A stretch of DNA of 64,000 nt from Pseudoalteromonas sp. MSK9-3 (GTDB lineage: Bacteria; Pseudomonadota; Gammaproteobacteria; Enterobacterales; Alteromonadaceae). Each line of letters begins with the position of its first letter. Within the stretch, counting starts at the first letter, position 1. The notes beneath the pieces are model-generated. The model made no database searches. It worked only from the letters and a program-made list of their open reading frames with translations, and was not told the origin of the DNA. Where the stretch lies: positions 186,001-250,000 of the forward strand of contig NZ_MIET01000011.1 of NCBI RefSeq assembly GCF_003590335.1, in the 5' to 3' direction. The position numbers were made by a program, and so were the translations under genes. Shown here piece by piece: positions 19,465 through 28,288 of this stretch.

Positions 19465-20640
19465 TTACGCCGCGTTTTGAGAAGTATGCTGTGACTGACT
19501 TGATTTTAGTTTTGGCAATGGGTTTCTTGACCCCACTGCTTCTTCAATTGATGAGAAACCATCGGCTTTTAATAATTTAACAAGCCCTCTGTTAATCTCA
19601 TTAATATTTTGCGGGCCATCAAAGATAAGGGTTGAGATCATATGCAACAAGCTCGCACCTGAAGTTATTTTTTCATACGCATCTTTCGCAGTAAACACAC
19701 CACCAACACCAATTATGGTTAGTTTACCGCGAGAGCGGCGATAAACATGTCTTATCACATTGGTAGAAATACGCTGTAATGGCAAACCACTCATCGCGCC
19801 TTTATGATAGGGTAACTCTGACTCAATATACTCTTTATTGTGTGCAGGTTTGGCTAAATTAGTTAAAACCACGCCTTCCATTTGATGCTCAATACAGGCA
19901 TCAACAATAATATTAATTTCATCAATGGAGATATCCGCAGCCAATTTTACATAAATTGGTCGCCCTTCTACCCGGTGGGCGTTCACCGCCGTTAATAATG
20001 CGTCCAAATTCTCTTTAATTACAAACGGCTCGCCGTCCTGCGTGTTTGGACAACTGATATTTATCGTATAGTAGTCACCGATGTCTTTGAACAACGACAT
20101 TGTTTTAGTGTAATCATCAATAGAGTCTTGCAAATCAAATTCAGGGGTCAAGTTGGACTTCGCGGCGTTGATCCCTACTTTGAGTTTGCCAAAATTCACC
20201 CCTTTCAGCCGTTTCGAGATAACTTCTGCACCTTGGTTATTCAAACCATACCACACTAAAATCGACTTTGATTTAACCATCCTAAAGAGTCTTTTACCCG
20301 GATTACCTGGGCACACCTCTCCCGTAAATGACCCTAACTCAGCCAGGCCAAAGCCGATAGAAGGGTATATTTTGGTTAATTCGCCGTCTTTATCAAATCC
20401 AGCCGATAAACCGAGCGGGTTTCTATATTCAATGCCATCTACTGATGTTTTAAGGCTTTTATGCCCGTAATTAAATAACAAGGACGTCAAAAATCGAGTC
20501 AAGAAATTTGACCCTAAGAACACCCCTACGCGTTTAAACATATAGTGCGCTTCTTCAGGATCCATTAAAAAGATTAACGGACGAGATAGTTTATATAGGG
20601 CCTTGAAAAACAAATTCCTTAGCCCGACGATAAAGCTCAT
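19465..20640 (-). CDS. Class 2-like dihydroorotate dehydrogenase paralogue
   Basis: This 391-residue protein has the fold of quinone-dependent dihydroorotate dehydrogenase, which oxidises dihydroorotate to orotate. The start at 20640 has GGAGG 5 bases upstream. It has the amphipathic N-terminal helix region (LFFKALYKLSRPLIFLMDPE), PGNPGKRLFRM, YGLNNQGAE and the FMN-binding IIGVGGVFTAKDAYEKI. It is longer than E. coli PyrD (336), with an extra polar C-terminus. The active-site motif reads NISCPNT, giving a cysteine where class 2 enzymes have serine, and the usual TNTT motif reads TNLAKP. It may be a divergent paralogue rather than the housekeeping PyrD. Confidence 0.75.
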   Translation of the reverse strand: MSFIVGLRNLFFKALYKLSRPLIFLMDPEEAHYMFKRVGVFLGSNFLTRFLTSLLFNYGHKSLKTSVDGIEYRNPLGLSAGFDKDGELTKIYPSIGFGLAELGSFTGEVCPGNPGKRLFRMVKSKSILVWYGLNNQGAEVISKRLKGVNFGKLKVGINAAKSNLTPEFDLQDSIDDYTKTMSLFKDIGDYYTINISCPNTQDGEPFVIKENLDALLTAVNAHRVEGRPIYVKLAADISIDEINIIVDACIEHQMEGVVLTNLAKPAHNKEYIESELPYHKGAMSGLPLQRISTNVIRHVYRRSRGKLTIIGVGGVFTAKDAYEKITSGASLLHMISTLIFDGPQNINEINRGLVKLLKADGFSSIEEAVGSRNPLPKLKSSQSQHTSQNAA

Positions 20641-20769
20641 TTTAGCCTCCAGTTTAGTGTGGTTGATATATGATGCTAATTTGAATGATTTACACCTTAC
20701 ACCGACCAAACCTTAATAGCAATCCTTCTCATTTTCATTTATGTTATCAACTAAAACCAAAGAGTCATT

Positions 20770-21420
20770 ATGAAGAATCTAATTAATACGTGGTTGAACA
20801 AAACGGCGTATGAAAATAAAAACATCATTACCGTTAGCGATAACTGCCTAACAAATAATTCTATATGGCAAGATACTGGCAAGGTTTATTACGTACTTGA
20901 AACACTAAAAATCAGCTATTTAAGTAATTTCGGACACACGACATTTGAAAGCTTGTCGCCCAATACCGCACTCTCACTCATAGAAGATATCTATCACCCC
21001 GGCAATTTAAATCTCGCTCCAAAAGTTACCGCTGGTATTACATCACCCGTTCATATCAGTGTGTGTGGAATTACTTGGCAAAAAAATAGCACTCAGCTAA
21101 GGATAAAAGCCATTCCAGAAGCCGCAACACTGCGCACGCAAGAAGCAAATTTTGCAAATAGCCAAGCGCTATTTCAACATGGCTCACGCACAGTTGATGT
21201 CGCAATTTCGTCGCTCTCTGAGCACCCGACGTGTACAGATTCCTTTAGGTACAACAACATAAACTTAAAACAATTTATAAAACAACTAGAGCACGTCAAC
21301 AGTTTTTTACCCGCATCATTACAACGAAAGGCGCCAATATGCAGAAACAATTTTAAAAAAATATATAGCGATCATGAAAATACCGTTTTATCAGGGCTAA
21401 CTGCCATTGATGGCCTTTAG
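20770..21420 (+). CDS. Hypothetical protein (216 aa)
   Basis: This 216-residue protein has no signal peptide or membrane helix and no motif I recognise. It has an acceptable ribosome binding site (AAAGAG before ATG). It is divergent from the dihydroorotate dehydrogenase paralogue. A segment near residue 110 (RIKAIPEAATLRTQEANFAN) is predicted helical. Function unknown. Confidence 0.5.
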   Translation: MKNLINTWLNKTAYENKNIITVSDNCLTNNSIWQDTGKVYYVLETLKISYLSNFGHTTFESLSPNTALSLIEDIYHPGNLNLAPKVTAGITSPVHISVCGITWQKNSTQLRIKAIPEAATLRTQEANFANSQALFQHGSRTVDVAISSLSEHPTCTDSFRYNNINLKQFIKQLEHVNSFLPASLQRKAPICRNNFKKIYSDHENTVLSGLTAIDGL

Positions 21421-21524
21421 GCTATTCAATAAAATTATTTGTGAACAATGCGGTCATTGACCTGTATTACCTGTTCAGAATTTGCTAAACCTATAATAGA
21501 AGAGTGCCTTTGTAACTGAATGCT

Positions 21525-21917
21525 ATGACTGACAGGACCGACCATACCACACAGCCATTTACCTACAATATCAATAGCGCCTGCCCTAGCGATATTATTG
21601 CTGTAACCGTAAAAGGGTGCGGCCAGCCAAAAGAAGTGATCGATATGTATCAAAAAATCCAAAGCTTTGCACGGTTACATCATAAAGATAAGCTGCTTCT
21701 TAATGTCGTCGATTTAAAGTTACACTATAGTGGTAGTGACATATTGAAAGTGACTAAAGTTATCGAACAGATCCTACCGCATTTTTGTGTTGCGCGTGTT
21801 GTTAGCCTAGCAGACTTTAAAAGTGACTTAATTGATTTATTTTCTCATAATACTTCTTTAAAGCTCAAAAGCTTTCACGATGAACACCATGCAATTGAGT
21901 GGTTAACATCCGCGTAG
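21525..21917 (+). CDS. SpoIIAA/STAS-like hypothetical protein
   Basis: This 130-residue soluble protein alternates strands and helices and ends with SFHDEHHAIEWLTSA. That ending resembles the C-terminus of SpoIIAA-like (PF11964) proteins, where an acidic loop is followed by an A-x-x-W-L helix. The start at 21525 is the first ATG in frame. The assignment is by general pattern only. Confidence 0.45.
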   Translation: MTDRTDHTTQPFTYNINSACPSDIIAVTVKGCGQPKEVIDMYQKIQSFARLHHKDKLLLNVVDLKLHYSGSDILKVTKVIEQILPHFCVARVVSLADFKSDLIDLFSHNTSLKLKSFHDEHHAIEWLTSA

Positions 21918-21924
21918 TTTACGC

Positions 21925-22359
21925 TTATCTTGTTCTTCTGAATTGCATCATTGACGTCCCATACTGTACTTTGAACTGTTTATTTAAAGCGTTTGCATCT
22001 TGATATCCTACATGCGTACTAATAATATCGAAATTATCGGTTGTCGAGCGCAGTAAAAATTTAGTTTTTTCTAAACGAGCAAGTCTGACATATGCAGACG
22101 GTGACAAACCCATATGTTTATGAAAGCGACGGATCAAGGTTCTTTCACTAACGTATAACCTGCGTGCTAAAACGGCGACAGTGAGAGACTCATTGAGCGC
22201 ATCTTTTATATAATGTTGTAACTCAAGTAACTTAATATCAGAGTGTTGTTCAAAAGCATTGCATACCATAAATGGTGACTGAGAAGTATACGAAGTTGGC
22301 ATAGCCAGCCAAGCTGTTAATTGTTCACACAGTAGTTGACGATAAAGCCCTCCTTGCAT
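21925..22359 (-). pseudogene. AraC-family regulator, N-terminal domain missing
   Basis: The 144 residues hold a complete AraC-type DNA-binding domain: a first helix-turn-helix around VAVLARRLYVSERTLIRRFHK, then LSPSAYVRLARLEKTKFLLR and VGYQDANALNKQFKVQYG. Relatives such as GlxA have about 300 residues with an N-terminal sensor domain. Here the frame is closed by a TAG about 40 bases before the start, and the upstream sequence does not look coding. It is probably a 5'-truncated gene, although a stand-alone short regulator is possible. Confidence 0.6.
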
Positions 22360-22817
22360 AACCGTTTTCGTAGCTCGCTGCAGCCCAAGCTATTTCTGCT
22401 TTGCTCGAAAATGGCCTTGGCTCTTTGATACATATGTAAATGCTCTGCTGTTAGGCTAAGCGGCTGACGTTCATCACTTACTCACTGGAAGTACCGAAGA
22501 TAGCTTCTTAACGGTTTTAAGCGTTACTTGGTTTCCTTGAGCAAGAGGGCACTGGTGAATTCAATAGGTCAGAGCAACGCTTTATTGCAAATCGGTCAAA
22601 CGTCAAACAGTGGCAGCGACGAAATGAAAAAACGAGGTAGTTTATTCTACCCCGCCAGAGTTATTTTGTTTAACACACTGGGAGTGTCCATATATGTCAG
22701 TTTAAATTCGAATTCGGGAAACGATGCGTACTTAATTACGACCACCTTGGCTTTTACAGAGCGCTTTATAGCGCCCTTTCATTGCAAGTTTCGCTCTAGA
22801 TGAAAATTAGAAGAATA
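22360..22817. other. Intergenic stretch, probably decayed
   Basis: These 458 bases lie between the AraC fragment and the small peptide gene. A plus-strand frame at 22528-22803 is open but has no ribosome binding site and no coding character. I see no gene I can support. Confidence 0.4.
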
Positions 22818-23012
22818 CTATCGATTATTATAATATGCTCTTAGGCAGGGTTGTGAAGAAACAGTAGCACCAACGGTCAAAATTACAGCTCCTAGTGAAA
22901 TACAAACCATACTGGAAACACCTCCGCCCACCTGCGGCGTCACATTCATTGGTAGTGCATTATTGTCTAATGATAAATCTTTGAGGCTTTTCTTTTTTAC
23001 TTTTAATCTCAT
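22818..23012 (-). CDS. Putative RiPP precursor peptide with double-glycine-type leader
   Basis: This 64-residue peptide starts at ATG 23012, with AAGGAA 7 bases upstream. The N-terminal half is a lysine-rich leader, KVKKKSLKDLSLDNNALP, followed by TPQVGGG at about residues 25-31. This is the LKxLS and GG arrangement of natural-product precursors processed by peptidase-containing ABC transporters. The 33 residues after the glycines form a core rich in Val, Ser, Thr and Gly with two cysteines (VCISLGAVILTV and SSQPCLRAYYNNR). No modification enzyme or transporter gene is adjacent, so it appears orphaned in this window. The assignment rests on motif resemblance only. Confidence 0.55.
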   Translation of the reverse strand: MRLKVKKKSLKDLSLDNNALPMNVTPQVGGGVSSMVCISLGAVILTVGATVSSQPCLRAYYNNR

Positions 23013-23588
23013 TTCTAATTCCTTTATTTAAATTTACAAACTAAACAATAAAATTAACCTAAAAATTACCCAACTGCAACCTCGGCAGTCTTTTTAATTA
23101 CATATGTAAAATTTAGGGTGAATTAAGAATAAAGATTTTAGATTATCAGACGCCTGAGGAAGTCTTTTCACTTGATAGTTTATAGTGGTGCACTTGCATG
23201 TTGAATTTGGGGGCTACGCATCAATCTATAAGGTGAGTGAATAGCCATTAAGCTTTAACCTGATCATATGCCTAACGACATAAGCTACTTAGCTTGATTA
23301 GACGCCCATTACGCGTACATTAATACAAAAAGCAAAGTCGCTTACACCTGGCTAGAGCCTGAAACTAACTGGGGCACTATTATGAAACCAGCCGACTTGA
23401 GCCTGTAATTTAAATAGTGCCTTGATTAGGTTACCCGATGAATGTCGCGGCTCTGGCACCCTACTGTGCTCTACTACCTAAATCCTTTTAGGCATATATC
23501 CCTGCAACCCCTTAAGGAAATGGAAAAACGTAGGCAGCGATGAGATCGCAATAAAAGAGCCTCACTATGTGTTTGCCGTAAGTAACTC
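23013..23588. other. Intergenic stretch with possible gene remnants
   Basis: About 576 bases without a supported gene. A short open stretch near 23307-23409 reads like coding sequence (KVAYTWLEPETNWGTIMKPA) but has no start signal, and may be a remnant of an older insertion. Confidence 0.35.
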
Positions 23589-23719
23589 GCTTAACAGCCA
23601 CATCGACAGACGAAATAAACGGATTTGTTTATTGATTTAGAGTTGGCCATCAATGTATAAAAACGGCCAAAAAGAACATTAGTCCCTATAGACAGAGTTA
23701 AGGCTCATATGTGTTAGGC
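23589..23719 (-). repeat. attC-like site of cassette 1
   Basis: On the minus strand the site runs from an R'' box GCCTAAC, which overlaps the stop codon of the cassette gene, to an R' box GTTAAGC (RYYYAAC and GTTRRRY patterns), 131 bases in all. An inner TTGGCC/GGCCAA stem is present. The first six bases of the cassette, TTAGGC at 24244-24239, are complementary to this R'' box, as expected for a circularised integron cassette. The body is about 80 percent identical to the site at 34230-34354. Confidence 0.7.
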
Positions 23720-24219
23720 TTCTGTGCTAGAAATAAATGCTGCTTTAGCTTCTTTTGAATACATCTCAATAGGTTCATTCTCTACGGATTTCGATAATAG
23801 AATGACCAAAGGATCTAAACTTTTATGAGATGCTCTTATCTGTCCTCTAAGCTCTCTGATTTCCTTAACTAAAGGTACACGCTCTTGGGCGTCTACAAAG
23901 CGTTCAATATTATCAATTAAAAACCGGTGAACAAGTTTGTTTCGCGCTTTAAGTGCTGTAGCCAATTTTTGCTCAACAGCACTATCAACATCAACGTGCT
24001 TTTTTAATAATCCAATGAGTTGTCCTGCTGTTTTTTTTCATCATCATCAAGTATTGCAGCTGTCTTTTTAAGAGTTAAACCTTCAACTCCTAACTTAGCA
24101 AAAAGATAAAGTAGATATGCTATCTGATATTCAAATGATTGACTGTCTAAAAGACCTGCACCAGCTTCAAATAGAACAGGATTTAAGTGCTCTTTTTTCT
24201 TTTTTTCAAACTCATCCAT
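23714..24219 (-). pseudogene. HEPN-like cassette gene, frame split at an A8 tract
   Basis: Two adjoining frames (24004-24219 and 23714-23965 plus upstream codons) become one 168-residue protein if the reading frame slips by one base at eight consecutive A residues (T8 on plus, 24031-24038). The joined protein has a helical N-terminus (FEYQIAYLLYLFAKLGVEGL) and then ALKARNKLVHRFL. That is an R-x4-H motif of the HEPN type found in toxin RNases. The split is either a single-base deletion or a programmed -1 slippage site (A AAA AAA). The gene fills an integron-like cassette spanning 23595-24244, and its stop codon overlaps the attC R'' box. No antitoxin gene is next to it. Confidence 0.55.
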
Positions 24220-24238
24220 TAAATTGATTTCCCTTGAA

Positions 24239-24297
24239 GCCTAACTATTTAGTATTTATGCAGCACGTTGTTTGTGCTGCATAATCGCTTGTTGGAC
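24239..24297 (-). repeat. 59-bp attC-like end of repeat copy A
   Basis: On the minus strand the last 59 bases run from GTCCAAC (RYYYAAC pattern) through a 10-bp perfect hairpin to GTTAGGC (GTTRRRY), with the cassette boundary after the G. The length and layout are those of a short attC site. The same 59-bp structure ends copy E at 35113-35171. Confidence 0.6.
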
Positions 24298-24872
24298 TGA
24301 GCCGCTACCTGCTCGGTGTGTCAGAGTTGGTGTGTTATTTATGCTATGGAAATTTACTTTTAGTTAGTGGCGTAACTTGTCTTATGCCAATTTTATCGGC
24401 TTGTCTTTCGTGATTAAGCCGTCCCTGCATTACTCAGTACGTTTATCCTGCCATTAGAGCTAATTTTCGCTGATTTCTCAATGATATTTCCACCACGCAC
24501 GCTCTTTTTTAGCCCGAACACTTAAGCAGTGTTAACGCGTTGATTCAATTCAGCAAGCTCTGCTGCTAACTCGTTCGTGCTGTTTTTATTATCTCTTCAC
24601 TAGAATTAACTGTTTCGTTAAATCGTAAGACCCCGATTTTGCATACTTCACAAGACCAGTGCAGGGGTGGAGACGCTGCATCTGCCTTTTTCTGTTTCAC
24701 TTTACATAGCTTGGGCCCTTGCACCTTTATCAACGCCAACTTTCTCTTGTAACATGCATTGGCTAAAAAACCATAGTGGCGAATTCGCATAAGTCCTTTG
24801 GGTAGCACATGCTGTAAATAACGCCGTAAAAACTATCTACAGCTCAGCAATCAATTAACGTTGGGTTTCCTT
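24245..24872 (-). repeat. IS91-derived repeat, copy A (longest)
   Basis: This is the longest copy of a dispersed repeat. Read on the minus strand it begins near AACCCAACGTTAATTG and holds the C-terminal part of an IS91-family (Y2) transposase (24566-24840). A non-coding tail follows, ending at the hairpin TATGCAGCAC-AAACAAC-GTGCTGCATA and AAATAG. The G at 24245 is the crossover base of the following cassette. Copies B to F share the tail and the GGGTGTC-containing outer end but lack the transposase segment. Confidence 0.8.
24566..24840 (-). pseudogene. IS91-family transposase fragment, C-terminus
   Basis: The fragment reads LRRYLQHVLPKGLMRIRHYGFLA in pieces of the typical IS91 Y2-transposase end. 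It is followed by a zinc-finger-like CEVCKIGVLRFN. A stop lies directly upstream, so the catalytic HUH and tyrosine region is absent. It cannot be active by itself. Confidence 0.8.
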
Positions 24873-24900
24873 TAAGTCACACTTATCTAAATCACACTTA

Positions 24901-25008
24901 CTAATTAATTTTCTCTCTTATTGCATATAGATGGTCGAGTAATGTTTCTAATTCATTAAGTAAATCATTTAGAGATTTTTGTGGATTATCGCTGTTTAAT
25001 GGTGGCAT
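24901..25008 (-). CDS. Possible 35-aa peptide downstream of the 25013 gene
   Basis: A short frame begins with ATG five bases after the start of the stop codon of the 25013 gene. It encodes 35 residues, mainly one amphipathic helix (LNDLLNELETLLDHLYAIREKIN). The tight spacing suggests translational coupling. The small size and lack of a known relative keep confidence low. Confidence 0.35.
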   Translation of the reverse strand: MPPLNSDNPQKSLNDLLNELETLLDHLYAIREKIN

Positions 25009-25012
25009 ATTT

Positions 25013-25552
25013 TCAATATGTAACTTCTTTGTTACAAGCGGTCTGTTGCTTTAATTGTGCCGCAAAGACCTGAATTCCAAAAATACTACCTGAAATTCTA
25101 GCTATCAGATCAATGCTTTCACCTTGTAAATACTTATATAAGTTATGTTCAAATAGCGACTCATAACGTACTTCGATACGAGCAGCAACTTCAACCAATG
25201 CTATTGGTGGTCTATTATTTTCAATACAATGTTTAACGTACCCAACTTTAGCTTTTAGATCTTTTACAATAACAATTGCATGATGAGTTGACTGGACAGT
25301 TTCAACTCTGTGTTCATTAGTTTCCAATATGCGGTTATTAATTATCAGCCGGTTAGCAACATTTACAACTAGAAGAGTAGTTAAAGGGGGCAATAAATAT
25401 TTAGCACCTTCGAATAGATAGTTGAAATCTTTATTATAAAGGCAATAAATAATCCTGAAGAGAACAAGACAGCAGTAGGTTATTAATAACCAAGTAAGCC
25501 ACTTAATGTCACGAACAATAGTTTCATACTTTTTTACTAAATCTAAAATCAT
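25013..25552 (-). CDS. Hypothetical membrane protein in the cassette island
   Basis: This 179-residue protein has two N-terminal membrane helices (LTWLLITYCCLVLFRIIYCL and YLLPPLTTLLVVNVANRLII). A soluble helical domain follows (HAIVIVKDLKAKVGYVKHCIE). ATG 25552 is preferred; a TTG just before it is also possible. It starts about 16 bases after the end of repeat copy B, at a degenerate version of the cassette boundary, so it is probably an old cassette gene whose own attC was destroyed by repeat copy A. Function unknown. Confidence 0.55.
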   Translation of the reverse strand: MILDLVKKYETIVRDIKWLTWLLITYCCLVLFRIIYCLYNKDFNYLFEGAKYLLPPLTTLLVVNVANRLIINNRILETNEHRVETVQSTHHAIVIVKDLKAKVGYVKHCIENNRPPIALVEVAARIEVRYESLFEHNLYKYLQGESIDLIARISGSIFGIQVFAAQLKQQTACNKEVTY

Positions 25553-25567
25553 CAAACTACCTAGCAG

Positions 25568-26089
25568 CCCTGATTATTTAATATTTATGCAACACGTTGT
25601 TTGTGCTGCATAATCGCTTATTGGACTGAGCCGCTGCCTGCTCGGTGTGTCAGAGTTGGTGTTATTTATGCTACGGGAATTTGCTATTTACTTTTAGTGG
25701 TATAACTTGTCTTACGCCTATTTTATCGGCTTGTCTTTCGCGCTTAAGCCATCCCTGCATTACTCAGTACGTTTTATCCTGCCATTAGAGCTAATTTCCG
25801 CTGATCTATCAATGATATTTTCACCACGCACGCTCTTTTCTATCCCGAACACTTAAGCAGGTTAACGCGTTGATTTAATTCAGCAAGCTCTGCTGCTAAC
25901 TCGTTCGCGTCAATTTCATTGTCTCTTCACTAGAATTAACCACTTCATTAAATCGTAAGACCCCGATTTTGCATACTTCACAAAGCCAGTGTGGAGGTGG
26001 TGACGCTGTTTCAAACTTTTTTAGTAATAAGTGACATCTATTCAAAAGTTAATGCTGGTCATCGATTTACGTTGGGTGTCTTCTAAATT
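25568..26089 (-). repeat. IS91-derived repeat, copy B
   Basis: This copy has the hairpin end (25568-25626, 59 bp, R'' changed to GTCCAAT), the tail shared with copy A and the transposase zinc-finger codons. It closes with the outer end cgatttacgttgggtgtc at 26063-26080. An internal deletion has removed nearly all of the transposase. It separates the 25013 and 26114 genes. Confidence 0.75.
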
Positions 26090-26113
26090 TTCCTTATCAG
26101 CTTGACTAGCAGA

Positions 26114-27088
26114 TTAAATTTTATTGCGAAGGTATTGATTTAGTTCGGTTATATCAACACTATAAATATTCATAAGGCCATTATGAATACTTTCTTGCCT
26201 CTGTAGCAATTCATCATAATTGTTAACAGCTTTCACCTCAGGGTTTTTATCACTTGAGAAAAACAAGGTATTACCATCCGCTGATAGAATAGGGTCTGAA
26301 TCCATCCTACGTGAATTGATTTTATCGCCTAGGTTTATCGGCTTTCCCCACTTACCATCTTTTTGTTTAACTGATACATGTAAATCATAGTGGCCTAAAC
26401 CACCAGGCCTCATGGACGTGAAAAACAATAATTTTCCGTCTGGTGACACCTCGGGATCTGCATCACTGGCCGTGGAATTGAGCTCTGTAATCTCAGTTGG
26501 TGCTTGATATCCATCTGGGTGAAACTTAGAAATAAAGAGATCAACACCACCCGTCGTTCCTTTTATCACCGATGAAAAGTAGATATCTTTATTGGTGTGT
26601 ACAGTCGGGTAGACCACATTGTGATCTCCGTTAATTTTTCCTGGCACTAATTCGGGCTTACCAAATTTATCGCCATCATAGCTTACTTGCCACATTTTAA
26701 AGATATCTTTTGCCGCACCTTCTACCGGCCTTCTGGAGGTAAAATAAAATGTGTTACTGTCTTTGGAAAAATACGGGTTAGTATCGTGAAATTCGCCACT
26801 AAACGGCAGCAACGTTGGGGTTTGCCAAGTATCCCCCTGCTTGTTAGAAATAACTAGAGCGCTGTGTGCGAATTGGGCTAAAGCTCTAACAAACGCAAAC
26901 TTTTTGCCATCTGGTGACAAACTAGCACCATACTCAAATTGATTAGTGGATACTGTGTTTGGTGCAAACAAACTCGGTTCTAGATTGTTTAAAGTCATCG
27001 CCAATTTTTCATCGGCTTGTACAAGCCATTGAGCAGAGATTGCTGAAATTAATAACCCTATTTTAGCGACTTTTTTATGCTTTATCAT
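26114..27088 (-). CDS. PD40 beta-propeller exported protein
   Basis: This 324-residue exported protein has a signal peptide (KIGLLISAISAQWLVQA) and several PD40/TolB-like blades. Examples are LSPDGKKFAFVRA, FSKDSNTFYFTSRRP, VSPDGKLLFFTSMRPGGLGHYDLHV and LSADGNTLFFSSDKNP. It belongs to the same broad family as the lipoprotein at 13018 but has no lipobox. It sits between repeat copy B and the LysE gene. Its ligand is unknown. Confidence 0.75.
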   Translation of the reverse strand: MIKHKKVAKIGLLISAISAQWLVQADEKLAMTLNNLEPSLFAPNTVSTNQFEYGASLSPDGKKFAFVRALAQFAHSALVISNKQGDTWQTPTLLPFSGEFHDTNPYFSKDSNTFYFTSRRPVEGAAKDIFKMWQVSYDGDKFGKPELVPGKINGDHNVVYPTVHTNKDIYFSSVIKGTTGGVDLFISKFHPDGYQAPTEITELNSTASDADPEVSPDGKLLFFTSMRPGGLGHYDLHVSVKQKDGKWGKPINLGDKINSRRMDSDPILSADGNTLFFSSDKNPEVKAVNNYDELLQRQESIHNGLMNIYSVDITELNQYLRNKI

Positions 27089-27453
27089 TTAAATACCCTT
27101 CTTGTTTAAGCTCACTTTATTTTATTTTTAATAATTGTGTGTGTTGAATAAAAATGCTTGGAAAACAGCCCTATTCTAAACATTATATTATCAAAGCACT
27201 TTTACTGATAAATTGTTATCCCCTTGAGTTTTTATAACCTACGAACATCTGAAATACTCCAGTAATTTCTTTACTCATCACACTTAAACCGTTTACTATG
27301 TTTTTGACGGCTTACTAAACCTGTATATAGCTCCTTCTCACGACTCATCACAGGAAGCTTCAGTCGAAAAATTACTACTGGATCATCTTCTTCGTAAATT
27401 GAAAACACATACACGTAAATTCTATAGTAAGTTTTGAATCAATAATGTTAGCT
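27089..27453. other. Intergenic stretch, nothing recognised
   Basis: These 365 AT-rich bases lie upstream of the PD40 gene and downstream of the LysE gene. No frame, repeat or RNA is recognisable. Confidence 0.4.
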
Positions 27454-28074
27454 TTAAACTTTGCGTTCAATGAGCAAGCTGATGCCAATCGAACCGATAA
27501 AAAAAGCACAAAATCGATTAAAAAGTTGTTTCATATTAGGTTTTGAAAACCAATTGCGAAGGTAAACGCCGAAAATGGCATATACAGAAATAGCAAGGAA
27601 TTCTAAGAGTAAGAAAGTCGCACCTAAAATGAAAAACTGAGACCCTGAACTTTGATTAGCATCAATAAATTGCGGTAAAAATGCTGTAAATATTAAAATA
27701 GCCTTTGGATTACCTGCTGCTAATAAGAACTCCTGTTTGGCAAGCAGGTATATACTATTGTTATGCTCTTTTTGCTCTTCAACTTCTGAAGTTTTCGAAT
27801 TCCATAATTTAAAAGCAACCCAAAATAAATAAACAGCACCTATGATTTTTATTGTTAAGAAAATAGTTTCTGAAGCGTAAAGCACAGTTGCTAACCCTGT
27901 AGCCGCTAAAAAAATCATTACAACAAATGCAAAAATTCGTCCTATCCCTGCTCCAACAGCATACTTGAAGCCATAACGTTGCGCATTAGCCATAGAAAGT
28001 AAATTGTTAGGTCCTGGTATCATGTTTAAAGCAAAGCATGCAGGTATAAATAAAACCAATATTAAGAAATCCAC
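27454..28074 (-). CDS. LysE-family translocator
   Basis: This 206-residue inner-membrane exporter of the LysE/RhtB family shows the motif NMIPGPNNLLSMANAQRYG and six hydrophobic stretches. The middle NPKAILIFTAFLPQFI is characteristic. The start is GTG 28074 with AAAGGA upstream. It is only distantly similar to the LysE gene at 3556. Substrate unknown. Confidence 0.85.
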   Translation of the reverse strand: MDFLILVLFIPACFALNMIPGPNNLLSMANAQRYGFKYAVGAGIGRIFAFVVMIFLAATGLATVLYASETIFLTIKIIGAVYLFWVAFKLWNSKTSEVEEQKEHNNSIYLLAKQEFLLAAGNPKAILIFTAFLPQFIDANQSSGSQFFILGATFLLLEFLAISVYAIFGVYLRNWFSKPNMKQLFNRFCAFFIGSIGISLLIERKV

Positions 28075-28288
28075 GTGCAGAATGATCCTTTAAAACTAAC
28101 GAGCCTGTCGAATTACTCGTTTTAATTTATTTTTATTTATTGATGCCTAACCTTAGCTGAGTTCCTATTTTGATTCAATTGTTTACTGTTTTTTCACTCT
28201 TATTTTCACTCTTATTTTCATTAGCTTAATAATTGATGAGTTTAATAGTTGATACCGGCGTTTTTCAAGGTAGTTGTCGCCTGAGCTG

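Noticed and set aside
22528..22803. Plus-strand frame of 91 residues
   Set aside because: No ribosome binding site, no family resemblance and composition unlike coding sequence; treated as intergenic.
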